Shown here: positions 15,925 through 24,330 of the stretch, in pieces
How positions within the stretch are numbered: position 1 is the stretch's first letter
Layout: the number at the start of each line of letters is the position of its first letter
Assembly (NCBI GenBank): GCA_947448955.1
Contig: CANFPU010000027.1
Span: 1-32,020, forward strand
Length of the DNA: 32,020 nt
Source: Burkholderiales bacterium
GTDB lineage: Bacteria > Pseudomonadota > Gammaproteobacteria > Burkholderiales > Burkholderiaceae_C
Reading direction: 5' to 3'
The notes under the pieces: model-generated
What the model saw: the letters and a program-made list of their open reading frames with translations, nothing else
Told to the model about the DNA's origin: nothing
Databases searched by the model: none
Program-made: the position numbers and the translations under genes

Positions 15925-16635
15925 TCACTTCAGCAAGGCGCGCAGCGTCCGAACCCTGCGGTCGACATAAGCCGGCGCCATCGACCAACGCGCCACCGTC
16001 GGGCCGCCATGCTGGCCACCGGTCGGGATACGGCGCGCGAAGCGCTGCATCCAGACCGTGCCCATCCCAACCTTGCGCGCCGATTTCTGGTGCACCAGCG
16101 TGTCCTCGACCAGCACGCAGCGGCTCGGCATCACGCCCAGACTGACAGCCATTACCCGCAGCATGCGCGCGTCGGGCTTGGGCCGCAGCTGGCCGAACAT
16201 CGCCATGTCCTCGATCGTGATCACGCCCTCAAACAAGTGCCCGATGCGCAATGCGCCAAGCACCCGCTGCGCATAAGCGCGCGGCGCATTGGTCAAGATG
16301 AACTTGCGCCCCGGCAAGCGCGCCAGCGCTTCGAAGTCGTGACGATGGCCATTGACCAGACGCTCGAGCCCCGGCAGGTTGTGGGTGTCGTGCAGAAAGT
16401 GCGCCGCCTTCACACCGTGGTGTCGCATCAGGCCCAGCAGCGTGGCGCCGTAGCGCAGCCAGTAATGACGTCGCAGCGCATTGGCCTGCTCGGCGGGCAG
16501 GCCAAGCTCACGTTCGACATAAGCGCCCATGGTGCGGTTGAGCGCGCCAAACACCTGCGCACCGGCATCGTGCAAGGTGTTGTCGAGGTCGAACAGCCAG
16601 ACTGTCTGGCGATTGATGCGAAGCGTCATCGGCAT
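15925..16635 (-). CDS. HAD-family hydrolase, pyrimidine 5'-nucleotidase type
   Basis: A 236-residue HAD phosphatase. Motif I is LFDLDNTLHD (nucleophile Asp16, acid Asp18), motif II is FILTNAP, and motif III/IV region is RPKPDARM then CVLVEDTL. In many Burkholderiales such a protein follows argB and is annotated as pyrimidine 5'-nucleotidase (Sdt1-like), dephosphorylating UMP or CMP. Here too it lies downstream of argB on the same strand, about 140 nt away. Start ATG 16635 or ATG 16629; neither has a clear ribosome binding site. The usual next gene slmA is absent; the end converges on the AspA-like gene with 28 nt between stops. Confidence 0.8.
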   Translation of the reverse strand: MPMTLRINRQTVWLFDLDNTLHDAGAQVFGALNRTMGAYVERELGLPAEQANALRRHYWLRYGATLLGLMRHHGVKAAHFLHDTHNLPGLERLVNGHRHDFEALARLPGRKFILTNAPRAYAQRVLGALRIGHLFEGVITIEDMAMFGQLRPKPDARMLRVMAVSLGVMPSRCVLVEDTLVHQKSARKVGMGTVWMQRFARRIPTGGQHGGPTVARWSMAPAYVDRRVRTLRALLK

Positions 16636-16731
16636 CTGCCCAGGTTCGCCGCAACCCGCATGGCCAGCCAGGGCGCACCGATACGGCGCCGCCAAGCGGA
16701 CGCCGCGGATCCGGCGATGCCGGGCCGCTGG

Positions 16732-16774
16732 CAGCGCCCCCTTGAGCGGGCGCGCCGAAAGCGCTGCGGGGCTG
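16732..16774. repeat. GC-rich inverted-repeat element after argB
   Basis: CAGCGC (16732-16737) pairs with GCGCTG (16761-16766), and GCCC (16736-16739) with GGGC (16748-16751), offering alternative hairpins just past the argB stop. There is no T-tract, so it is not a typical terminator. It looks like the short GC-rich palindromic elements common between genes in Burkholderiales, which may protect the mRNA end or slow read-through into the HAD gene. Confidence 0.4.
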
Positions 16775-16777
16775 GGC

Positions 16778-17683
16778 TCAATGGCTGCGAATCATCGTGC
16801 CGTAGGCCTGGTCGGTCAGGATCTCCAGCAGCAGCGCATGCGGCACCCGGCCGTCGATGATGTGCACCGCGTTGACCCCGCTCTTGGCCGCGTCGAGCGC
16901 GCCGGCAATCTTGGGCAGCATGCCGCCGCTGATCGTGCCATCGGCAAACAACTCATCGATGCGACGCGCGGTCAGGTCGGTCAGCAACTGGCCAGACTTA
17001 TCGAGCACGCCACTGATGTTGGTCAGCATCAGCAGCTTTTCGGCCTTGAGCACCGTGGCGAGCTTGGCCGCGACCACGTCGGCGTTGATGTTGTAGCTTT
17101 CATTGCGCTCGCCAAATCCGATCGGGCTGATCACCGGGATGAAGGCATCGTCCTGCAGCGCAATGACCACGCTGGGGTCGATCGATTCGATCTCGCCGAC
17201 CTGGCCGACGTCATGTTCCTTGGTCGGATCGTCGCGGTCGACCATCCTGAGCTTGCGCGCTCGGATCATCCCGCCGTCGCGCCCGGTCAGGCCTACCGCC
17301 TTGCCGCCGGCCACGTTGATCAGGCCGACGATGTCTTGCTGCACCTCGCCACCCAGCACCCATTCGACGACTTCCATCGTCTCCTCGTCGGTGACGCGCA
17401 TGCCCTGAATAAAAGTACCCTTCTTGCCGATCTTGGCCAGCGCCTCGTCAATCTGCGGCCCGCCACCGTGCACCACCACCGGGTTCATGCCCACCAGCTT
17501 GAGCAGCACCACGTCCTCGGCGAAGTCTTGCTGAAGCGCCGGGTCCGTCATCGCGTTGCCACCGTACTTGATCACCAGCGTCTTGCCGTGGAACTTGCGG
17601 ATGTACGGCAGCGCCTGGGCCAGGATCTCGGCCTTGTCACGCGGCGAGATGTGGCTGAGATCAGGGTCGGTGGGGCTGGTCAT
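16778..17683 (-). CDS. argB: Acetylglutamate kinase
   Basis: A 301-residue amino-acid kinase that phosphorylates N-acetyl-L-glutamate in arginine synthesis. Motifs: [10 protein letters not shown] (ATP/lysine region, about 36-45), [11 protein letters not shown], the [11 protein letters not shown] helix, [15 protein letters not shown] and [12 protein letters not shown]. The N-terminal helix typical of arginine-sensitive hexameric forms appears present ([20 protein letters not shown]), suggesting feedback inhibition by arginine. ATG 17683 follows AGGA with 7-nt spacing. It stands apart from other arg genes and diverges from the cation exporter. Confidence 0.97.
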   Translation of the reverse strand: MTSPTDPDLSHISPRDKAEILAQALPYIRKFHGKTLVIKYGGNAMTDPALQQDFAEDVVLLKLVGMNPVVVHGGGPQIDEALAKIGKKGTFIQGMRVTDEETMEVVEWVLGGEVQQDIVGLINVAGGKAVGLTGRDGGMIRARKLRMVDRDDPTKEHDVGQVGEIESIDPSVVIALQDDAFIPVISPIGFGERNESYNINADVVAAKLATVLKAEKLLMLTNISGVLDKSGQLLTDLTARRIDELFADGTISGGMLPKIAGALDAAKSGVNAVHIIDGRVPHALLLEILTDQAYGTMIRSH

Positions 17684-17808
17684 GGCGAGTCCTTTGATGC
17701 ATTGCAGCAAGATTTCTCAAGGATTGTAGGAACAAGCGACTGCCACCCGAACTCGCTGTCCAGCGTTCCGCCCCAAGCACCGAAAGCCGCGCGGCGTAGC
17801 ATCGCGGG

Positions 17809-18864
17809 ATGAGCCACCCGACGAATACCTTGAATGCGCTGAACACCCACCAACACGATTTGAGCCCGTTCCGCCACAGCCACGCCTTTGGCGACGCAGG
17901 CGAAGCAGCGCGTGGTCGTGCCTTGCTGGCGGTGACCTGGGTGACCTTGGTGACGATGGCCGTCGAGTTGGTCGCGGGCTGGTGGACTGGCTCACTGGCA
18001 CTGATCGCCGACGGCTGGCACATGGGCACCCATGCCGCAGCGTTGGGCGGCGCGACACTCGCCATGCACTGGTCGCGCCGGGTGCGAGAGCACGAGGGCT
18101 TTGCCTTCGGCGGCTGGAAGATCGAGGTGCTGACGGCTTACACCAGCGCGCTGCTGCTCGCTGCGGTGGCAATCGGTCTGGTCGTCGAGTCGATCCGCAG
18201 CCTGGCCCAACCCGAGCCGATTGCGTTCGGCGAAGCGATGACCGTGGCCTCGCTCGGGCTGGTCGTCAACCTGGCCAGCGTCTGGCTGCTGTCGCGCGCC
18301 GGTCGCCAGCATGAGCACGGTCATGGCTCTCGTCATGGCCACGACCACGGGCATGAAACGGCGCATGCGCCGGTGCATCACGGTCATGGGCATCACGGTC
18401 ATGGGCATCACGGTCATGGGCATCACGACCACAACTTCCGCGCCGCCTATGTGCATGTGCTGGCCGACGCTTTCACCTCCTTGCTGGCGATCGCCGCGCT
18501 GGCCGGTGGCCTGTGGTGGGGCTGGCGTTGGCTCGACCCCGTGGTCGCGCTGGTCGGCGCGCTGGTGATCGGCCAATGGAGCTTGGGGCTGTTGCGCAGC
18601 AGTGCTCGGGCGCTGGTCGATGCCACGGCCGGCGAGCCCTTGCGGCAGGCCGTGCGTGCAGCAATTGAGAGCGATGGCGATGCCAAGCTCGCCGACCTGC
18701 ATGTCTGGCAGGTCGGACCGCAAGCGCACTCAGTGATGATCAGCGTGGTCGCCGACCACCCGCTCGCCGCGGCTGACTACCGAGCGCGCCTGCATGCGCT
18801 GCACAGCGTGCGCCATGTCACGGTCGAAGTGCATCGTTGCGCAGGCGGCGCAACCGAGGCCTGA
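17809..18864 (+). CDS. dmeF: CDF-family cobalt/nickel-type efflux transporter (DmeF-like)
   Basis: A 351-residue cation diffusion facilitator that exports divalent metal from the cytoplasm in exchange for protons. About six transmembrane segments are visible. The metal site in the second helix reads ADGWHMGTH, and the one in the fifth reads HVLADAF. The DGWHM form, the SPFRHSHAF start and [11 protein letters not shown] are typical of DmeF proteins (Co/Ni). A His-rich loop (about 166-208) between helices four and five comprises repeated HHGHG units. The C-terminal cytoplasmic domain starts near 280. No metal regulator gene (DmeR/RcnR-like) adjoins. Family is certain; metal specificity is inferred. 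Confidence 0.85.
   Translation: MSHPTNTLNALNTHQHDLSPFRHSHAFGDAGEAARGRALLAVTWVTLVTMAVELVAGWWTGSLALIADGWHMGTHAAALGGATLAMHWSRRVREHEGFAFGGWKIEVLTAYTSALLLAAVAIGLVVESIRSLAQPEPIAFGEAMTVASLGLVVNLASVWLLSRAGRQHEHGHGSRHGHDHGHETAHAPVHHGHGHHGHGHHGHGHHDHNFRAAYVHVLADAFTSLLAIAALAGGLWWGWRWLDPVVALVGALVIGQWSLGLLRSSARALVDATAGEPLRQAVRAAIESDGDAKLADLHVWQVGPQAHSVMISVVADHPLAAADYRARLHALHSVRHVTVEVHRCAGGATEA
18376..18427 (+). repeat. 15-nt tandem repeat coding HHGHG units in dmeF
   Basis: Three identical units CATCACGGTCATGGG (18376-18390, 18391-18405, 18406-18420) and a partial fourth code the His-rich loop of the cation exporter. Unit number can vary without frame loss and would alter the count of loop histidines. 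Confidence 0.92.
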
Positions 18865-18877
18865 AGCGTCCGCCAGC

Positions 18878-19132
18878 ATGCCGCCACCTTCTTCCAACCC
18901 TCAGCCCCGCAACCCGCTGCACGGGCTGACGCTTGAGCACATCGTGAACGCGCTGGTCGCCCAATACGGCTGGGCCGGGCTGGGCGAGCGTGTGCCTTTG
19001 CGCTGCTTCACCAGCGACCCGAGCATCGGGTCGAGCCTGAAGTTCCTGCGCAAGACGCCCTGGGCCCGTGACAAAGTCGAATCGCTCTATCTGTTCATGC
19101 TGCGCGAGCAGCGCCGAAGCGCGCCGCCCTAG
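18878..19132 (+). CDS. VF530-family small protein (DUF2132)
   Basis: An 84-residue protein. From [21 protein letters not shown] through [25 protein letters not shown] to LYLF it matches the VF530 family (named from Vibrio fischeri), a compact helical fold reported to bind DNA. Its cellular role is unknown. It lies 13 nt after the exporter stop and may be cotranscribed. There is no good ribosome binding site before ATG 18878. It converges on gspB with 18 nt between the stops. Confidence 0.85.
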   Translation: MPPPSSNPQPRNPLHGLTLEHIVNALVAQYGWAGLGERVPLRCFTSDPSIGSSLKFLRKTPWARDKVESLYLFMLREQRRSAPP

Positions 19133-19150
19133 CACCGCCCCAGCACCGTC

Positions 19151-19861
19151 CTAGAACGGCAGCTCGAAGCGCTGGCCGCGGTAATCCAGCAGCACGGACT
19201 TCAGCCTGATTTGCTGCAGCAGCAATTCGGGCGCCAGCCGGTCGCCTTCGCGCAAGACTTGGCCGTTGATGATGACCATGCGCTGCGACGCTTGCTCAGC
19301 GTAGACCGAGCCGCCCAGCGCCAACACGGGCAGCTCGCGCCGAAGCGTCTCGGGCAGTTCGGCCAGCGTGGGCCATCGCGATGCGCTGGATGGCGCTGAG
19401 GGTGGTGCTGACGCTGACAACGAGGGCCGTGCGGCTGCGGGTGACGATGCCGTCGCGTACAGCGGCGCAGCAATCAGCGGCAAACCAACGCTGGGGGCGA
19501 CGGGCGGCGGCTGGCGTGAGGCATGGGCCGCCGCCGCACTGGCGATCGGCGCCAGGGTGACCGAGACCGCCAAGGGCGCAGCCAGTGCCGGCTCGGCCGC
19601 TGGCGCGACGGACGGGGGCGGCGCAGCACTGAGGGTCGGCGAAAGGCCTGACGGTCCGAGCCACCAACGCGCAGCGGCGGCCAGCAGCAGCAAGACCGAA
19701 GCAAGGGCAAAGACCAGGCGCCAAGGCCTGCGCGCACGGATTTGATGGGCCAGCGCCAAGTCAGCCAGCGCGGCCGCTGCGGGCTGGGCATGCAGGCCGG
19801 GCACGCCACCACGTTGACGCTGCGCTTCGGCACGGCGCAAAGCCTCAAGGATGAAGGACAT
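19151..19861 (-). CDS. gspB: General secretion pathway protein B
   Basis: A 236-residue inner-membrane protein of type II secretion. It has a cytoplasmic start (MSFILEALRRAEAQRQRG), one transmembrane helix (about 46-64), a long Ala/Pro-rich periplasmic linker and a C-terminal T2SSB domain (about 166-236) containing LGGSVYAEQASQRMVIINGQVLREGD. With GspA it is thought to help insert the secretin GspD through the peptidoglycan. Its start lies 3 nt after the gspA stop, so the two form one operon. The core gsp genes are not in the window. Confidence 0.92.
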   Translation of the reverse strand: MSFILEALRRAEAQRQRGGVPGLHAQPAAAALADLALAHQIRARRPWRLVFALASVLLLLAAAARWWLGPSGLSPTLSAAPPPSVAPAAEPALAAPLAVSVTLAPIASAAAAHASRQPPPVAPSVGLPLIAAPLYATASSPAAARPSLSASAPPSAPSSASRWPTLAELPETLRRELPVLALGGSVYAEQASQRMVIINGQVLREGDRLAPELLLQQIRLKSVLLDYRGQRFELPF

Positions 19862-19864
19862 CGG

Positions 19865-21493
19865 CTAGCGCTCCGCCAGAAACGGGGTCAGGCGCGGCTC
19901 GGCCACGCCTTGCACTCGGTTGAGTTGCATGAAGGTGGTCGGCCCAGCAATACCGTCGGCGCGCAGGCTCTGCGCCACCTGGAAACCCGCCAGTTGATCG
20001 GCCAGCGCGCCGGACAGCCCCTGGCCAAGTGCGGGCGGCGCGACTTGGCGCCATGCCGCCAGGCCGCGTGCCAGCGCATCCACCGAGGGCCCGCGAGCGC
20101 CCGGCGTCAATGGGTCGCCATAAGCCGGCGGGCAGCGCCACAGCGTCGCGAACTCGCCGCGCCAAAGCCGGGCCAGTTGATCCAACGAGACCGCGTAAGT
20201 CGCGGCGCCGCTGGCCAGCAACGCCTGGCGGACGCCCAGACTGACCAGCCGCAGCTGCCTGGTTTGGCCTTCGCCGTCGCGCAACACCAGCAGCACCGGT
20301 CGGTCAAGCTGACGCAGCTGGTCCAAGGTACCGCCACCGCTGCGAAAACACCGTAGGTCCAGCGCGCGCACCATCGCGCAGGGGTCGGTGCCGCCGATGG
20401 CTGCGGCGTCCAATCCCCACAGCACGGCCAGTTCGCGCCAGGCGGCTGCGTCGTCGCGCGGCGCCAGACCCCGCAAGCCCGCCAGCGCTGGCAGCGACAC
20501 CCCCGAGGCAGGCGACGCCAGCGCCACGGTGGGCGCCCGCGGATCGGCCACCGCAGAGGCAGCGCGCGTCGATCCTGGCTGAGCCGGCTGGCCGAACCAA
20601 AACGCGGCACCCGCCAAGAACAGCGCCGCAGCGCCGCACCAGGCTGCGACAGGCCCCCAAAGCCCGAATTCGACACGCCGCCCACCGGAGTCGAAAACCT
20701 CGCGCGCAGCCTGCTCGACGATGCGCCGCCCGACCGACGCCCGACCCTGGGCAAAGGCACCGAGCAAGGCCCGGTCGGCCAACAGGTTGATGCGCCGGGG
20801 AAGGCCCGCGCTGAGTTGGTGGATGCGGCGCAGCGCCGAAGCGTTGAACGGGATCGCACCGGCATGCCCCGCCACCGCCAGTCTATGCGCGAGGTAGGCG
20901 GCGGTTTCAGGGGCGCTGAGCGCACCCAAGTGGTAGCGAGCGATCACCCGTTGCGCGAGCTGTTCAAGCCCAGGTTCGGCCAGTCTGCGGCGCAGCTCGG
21001 GCTGACCGATCAGCATGATCTGCAGCAGTTTGCGCTCGTGGGTCTCAAGGTTGGTCAGCAGGCGCAATTGCTCCAGCAGCTCGGCTGAGAGGTTTTGCGC
21101 CTCGTCGATGATCAGCACGCATTGGCGACCCTGGGCATGGGCCTCGAGCAGGTGGCGGTTGAGCGCGTCGATGTAAGTCTTGACCGTCGCCGAACCCGTC
21201 ACGTTCAGGCCGAACTCATCACACACCGATTGCAGCAGCTCGGTCTCACTGAGCCTGGGGTTGAAGATGTAAGCCACCTGGCAGCCCGGCGGCACCTGCT
21301 CGAGGAAACAGCGGCAGACGGTGGTCTTGCCAGCACCGATCTCGCCCGACAACAGCACGAAGCCGCCACCACCGCTCACGCCATAGAGCAGATGGGCCAG
21401 CGCCTCGCGGTGACGCTCGCTCATGTAGAGGTAACGCGGATCGGGCGCAATCGAGAACGGCGGCTGCGACAGGCCGAAGAAGGGCAAGTACAT
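19865..21493 (-). CDS. gspA: General secretion pathway protein A (ExeA-like AAA ATPase)
   Basis: A 542-residue inner-membrane ATPase. The start MYLPFFGLSQPPFSIAPDPR is diagnostic. The N-terminal AAA domain has Walker A GEIGAGKTT (50-58) and Walker B VLIIDEAQ (near 125). A transmembrane helix lies near 285-305. The periplasmic part holds a C39-peptidase-like domain, apparently inactive, and a C-terminal peptidoglycan-binding domain (LADQLAGFQVAQSLRADGIAGPTT). Together with GspB it remodels or spans peptidoglycan for secretin assembly. It diverges from the phasin gene over 228 nt, in which I found no clear promoter pair. Confidence 0.93.
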   Translation of the reverse strand: MYLPFFGLSQPPFSIAPDPRYLYMSERHREALAHLLYGVSGGGGFVLLSGEIGAGKTTVCRCFLEQVPPGCQVAYIFNPRLSETELLQSVCDEFGLNVTGSATVKTYIDALNRHLLEAHAQGRQCVLIIDEAQNLSAELLEQLRLLTNLETHERKLLQIMLIGQPELRRRLAEPGLEQLAQRVIARYHLGALSAPETAAYLAHRLAVAGHAGAIPFNASALRRIHQLSAGLPRRINLLADRALLGAFAQGRASVGRRIVEQAAREVFDSGGRRVEFGLWGPVAAWCGAAALFLAGAAFWFGQPAQPGSTRAASAVADPRAPTVALASPASGVSLPALAGLRGLAPRDDAAAWRELAVLWGLDAAAIGGTDPCAMVRALDLRCFRSGGGTLDQLRQLDRPVLLVLRDGEGQTRQLRLVSLGVRQALLASGAATYAVSLDQLARLWRGEFATLWRCPPAYGDPLTPGARGPSVDALARGLAAWRQVAPPALGQGLSGALADQLAGFQVAQSLRADGIAGPTTFMQLNRVQGVAEPRLTPFLAER

Positions 21494-21721
21494 GGCGGCA
21501 GGATAGCCGGGCCGCGAGACCCGCGATGGCTTGCCGCACCGCGACGGCCCGACGCGAGCCCGGCCATCGGGCTGGTCAATGGCCATGGGGCCATGGATCT
21601 GCCGCCGTCTCTGTCGATTAGGCTGACCTCCCGAGGCGGGCTGCCTAAACTCATCCGCGCTTTGGCAACACCGCGATGTGCCGCCCGAGTACCCCCCAGC
21701 ACCATCAACCAGGAGTTCGCC

Positions 21722-22333
21722 ATGGTCAAAAAACTTCAGAAACTGGCCGCAGAGGCTTTGGCAGCCGGTCTGCAGGGCAGCCCGCTGGCCCAGGCGGTCC
21801 AGGATTCGGCCTCGCAGATCTGGCTTGCCGGTCTGGGGGCGTTTGCCAAAGCCCAGGGTGGCAGCAGCAAGGTGTTCGATGCATTGATTCAAGAAGGCGT
21901 GATCCTGCAGCGCAAGACCCAGGCCGTGGCCGAAGTCAAACTTAGCGACATGGCCGACAGGATGAGCGCCATGGCGGGCGAAGTCGGGCAACGGGCCAAT
22001 TCGCAATGGGACAAGCTGGAATCGATCTTCGAGCAACGCACCAAACGCGCGATGCTCAAGCTCGGGGTTCCGAGCGCGAAGGCCTTGGCGACCTTGTCGG
22101 CCAGGGTCGACGCGCTGGCCGAGGCGCTGCGCAAGCTGGAGGCCCGCTCAAGCCTGGAGACCCGCCAGGCGGACCACCGCAAAACGGCCGGCGAAGGGCA
22201 GCACGTCCCACTGCCCAAGCCGATCGCCGCGAAGAAAAGTCGCCCCAACCAGGCTGGCGCGCCCAATGCCGTCGCTCAAACGCCGGCCGTCAAACGCCGG
22301 GCGGCGCGCAAAAAGGCCGCGCCGGCGACTTGA
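21722..22333 (+). CDS. Phasin-family protein, polyhydroxyalkanoate granule-associated
   Basis: A 203-residue protein of the PhaF/PhaI phasin family. The N-terminal part (about 1-145) is helical, with the typical SASQIWLAGLGAFAKAQ, and coats polyhydroxyalkanoate granules. LSARVDALAEALRKLEA (about 123-139) is a probable coiled coil for oligomers. The C-terminal tail is rich in Lys, Ala and Pro (KRRAARKKAAPAT), like the DNA-binding tail of PhaF, so it may tie granules to the nucleoid. ATG 21722 follows AGGAG at 6-nt spacing. No pha synthesis genes lie nearby. Confidence 0.9.
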   Translation: MVKKLQKLAAEALAAGLQGSPLAQAVQDSASQIWLAGLGAFAKAQGGSSKVFDALIQEGVILQRKTQAVAEVKLSDMADRMSAMAGEVGQRANSQWDKLESIFEQRTKRAMLKLGVPSAKALATLSARVDALAEALRKLEARSSLETRQADHRKTAGEGQHVPLPKPIAAKKSRPNQAGAPNAVAQTPAVKRRAARKKAAPAT

Positions 22334-22379
22334 ACGCCAAGCATTCAGTCGGCTGCGGCCATGCGCGCCGAACGCAGTG

Positions 22380-22871
22380 CTACTTCAACGCGCCAGGAAA
22401 CAGCCACAGCAAGCCGGCAGTCATCGTGATGTAGCGGGCCAGCTTGCCAATCGCCATGTACATCACGCAAGGCCAGAACGGCAATTTGAGCCAACCCGCC
22501 ACGGCACACAGCGGATCGCCCACCACCGGTAGCCAGGACAGCAAACAAGCCGGCGGGCCGAAATTCGCCAGCCAGCGCAGCGCACGGCCATGGCCGGCTC
22601 GATCGGTGATGCGCTGGTAGGCGCGCTCGGTGCCGTAGCCCATCCACCAATTGATCGCACCGCCCAGTGTGTTGCCCAGTGTGGCCACGCTGACCGCCGG
22701 CCAGAACAGCGACGGGTTGAGCTTGACCAAGCCAAACACTGCCGGTTCAGAGCCCAGCGGCAGCAAAGTGGCCGATACCAGCGACACGATGAACACCGTG
22801 CTCAGGCCGAACTTGGGCAAGGCCAGCGCGGCCAGCAGCGCCGACAGCTGCAGTTCAATCCAGGCTTCCAT
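22380..22871 (-). CDS. YqaA-family (DedA/VTT-like) inner-membrane protein
   Basis: A 163-residue membrane protein with four or five hydrophobic segments. SATLLPLGSEPAVFGL, then VATLGNTLGGAINWWMGYG and SWLPVVGDPLCAVAGWLKL are the conserved features of YqaA proteins, which belong to the VTT/DedA superfamily. The function is not established; relatives act in lipid scrambling or membrane homeostasis. ATG 22871 lacks a clear ribosome binding site. It converges on the phasin gene with 46 nt between the stops. Confidence 0.85.
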   Translation of the reverse strand: MEAWIELQLSALLAALALPKFGLSTVFIVSLVSATLLPLGSEPAVFGLVKLNPSLFWPAVSVATLGNTLGGAINWWMGYGTERAYQRITDRAGHGRALRWLANFGPPACLLSWLPVVGDPLCAVAGWLKLPFWPCVMYMAIGKLARYITMTAGLLWLFPGALK

Positions 22872-22931
22872 CGGCAGGGATGATAGGCGTGACGGGCCGT
22901 GATCACGCCCGAAAACCGGTCGCCAAGCCAG

Positions 22932-22961
22932 CAGTTCCGGGAAAAATGGGCCCGCTATACT
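22932..22961 (+). promoter_or_regulatory. Candidate promoter of dusB-fis-purH
   Basis: TATACT at 22956-22961 is a good -10 box 47 nt before the dusB start. The best -35 is weak (CAGTTC at 22932-22937, 18-nt spacing). A GC-rich discriminator-like stretch does not follow at once. Growth-rate control, as for fis in other bacteria, is possible but not shown. Confidence 0.4.
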
Positions 22962-23008
22962 GGTGCTCAATTTTTCAGCAACCCGATGATTTCCAAGTCC
23001 GCCTGAAC

Positions 23009-24061
23009 ATGCAGATCGGCCCCTACACGATGCCGAATGCGCTGTTTGTCGCCCCGATGGCTGGGGTGACCGACAGGCCATTCCGGCAACTCTGCAGGCG
23101 GCTGGGTGCGGGCTATGCCGTCAGCGAGATGGTCACGTCGCGCAAGGATCTTTGGGCCTCGCTCAAGACCTCGCGCCGCACCGACCATGCCGGCGAGCCA
23201 GGTCCGATCGCGGTCCAGATCGCCGGCACCGACGCCGCGATGTTGGCCGAGGCCGCGGCCTACAACATCGACCGCGGCGCCCAGATCATTGACATCAACA
23301 TGGGCTGCCCGGCCAAGAAGGTGTGCAACAAATGGGCCGGCTCGGCCTTGATGCGCGACGAACCGCTGGCGCTGGCCATCGTCACCGCGGTGGTCGCGGT
23401 GTGCGCACCACGCGGCGTACCGGTGACGCTGAAGATGCGCACCGGTTGGTGCGACAGCGAGCGCAATGCGGTAACGCTGGCGCGCGCGGCCGAGAGCGCC
23501 GGCGTGGCGATGCTCACGGTACACGGCCGCACCCGCGAACAGGGTTTCAAGGGCTTGGCCGAATACGACACGGTCAGCGCGGTGAAGGCTGCAGTTCGGG
23601 TTCCGGTGGTGGCCAATGGTGACATCGACTCGCCCGCCAAGGCCGCCGAAGTGCTGGCGCGCACCGGCGCTGACGCGCTGATGATCGGCCGCGCAGCGCA
23701 GGGCCGACCCTGGATATTTCGCGAGATCGCGCATTACCTGGCCACCGGCCAAACCCTCGCACCACCGACCACCCGCGAGGTCGGTGGATGGCTGGTGGCG
23801 CACCTGCATGAGCATTACGGCTTGTATGGCGAGCAGACCGGCGTTCGCAGCGCCCGCAAACACATCGGCTGGGCCGTTCGATCGCTGCCCGGCGGCGAAA
23901 ATTTCCGAGCGGCGATGAACCAACTCGAAGATATCGCCAGCCAGGTCTCGGGCGTGTCAGACTACTTTGACCGGCTCGCAGCACAATTTCACCAGCTGCC
24001 GTGCGGCATCCCCATCGGCCTGATGGCCGCCAACGAAGACCTCCTTGATCGGCAAGCATGA
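23009..24061 (+). CDS. dusB: tRNA-dihydrouridine synthase B
   Basis: A 350-residue FMN enzyme that reduces uridine to dihydrouridine in the D-loop of tRNA with NADPH. VAPMAGVTDRPFR at the start, catalytic Cys100 in NMGCPAKKVCNKWAGSALM, MRTGWCDSERNA, VHGRTREQGFKG and IGRAAQGRPWIF are all family hallmarks. ATG 23009 gives the usual N-terminus just before the flavin barrel. The stop overlaps the fis start by ATGA, so the two are translationally coupled, as in enterobacteria. Confidence 0.96.
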   Translation: MQIGPYTMPNALFVAPMAGVTDRPFRQLCRRLGAGYAVSEMVTSRKDLWASLKTSRRTDHAGEPGPIAVQIAGTDAAMLAEAAAYNIDRGAQIIDINMGCPAKKVCNKWAGSALMRDEPLALAIVTAVVAVCAPRGVPVTLKMRTGWCDSERNAVTLARAAESAGVAMLTVHGRTREQGFKGLAEYDTVSAVKAAVRVPVVANGDIDSPAKAAEVLARTGADALMIGRAAQGRPWIFREIAHYLATGQTLAPPTTREVGGWLVAHLHEHYGLYGEQTGVRSARKHIGWAVRSLPGGENFRAAMNQLEDIASQVSGVSDYFDRLAAQFHQLPCGIPIGLMAANEDLLDRQA

Positions 24062-24294
24062 GCAAGAAAGAAGTCGGTGACTGCATCCGCGAAAACCTGG
24101 AGCAATACTTCAAGGACTTGCAAGGCACCGAACCGCGCGCGATCCATGCGATGGTGATGAACACGGTGGAAAAACCGCTGCTCGAGGTGGTGTTGAAACT
24201 GACGGATGGGAACCAGAGCAAGGCCGCCGAATGGCTGGGGATCAACCGCAACACCCTGCGCCGAAAGCTGCTCGACCACCAATTGATCAAGTGA
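24058..24294 (+). CDS. fis: DNA-binding protein Fis
   Basis: A 78-residue nucleoid protein. The C-terminal helix-turn-helix is intact (GNQSKAAEWLGINRNTLRRKL, about 51-71), preceded by the dimerisation helices (MNTVEKPLLEVVLKLT). It is shorter than E. coli Fis (98 residues), lacking the flexible N-terminal arm with its beta-hairpin, which is normal for betaproteobacteria. Fis bends DNA and adjusts rRNA and growth-phase genes. Translation is coupled to dusB by a 4-nt overlap. Confidence 0.95.
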   Translation: MSKKEVGDCIRENLEQYFKDLQGTEPRAIHAMVMNTVEKPLLEVVLKLTDGNQSKAAEWLGINRNTLRRKLLDHQLIK

Positions 24295-24330
24295 GCCGGC
24301 GCGCACCCTGATGCCCCCCAAGACCTCGAA

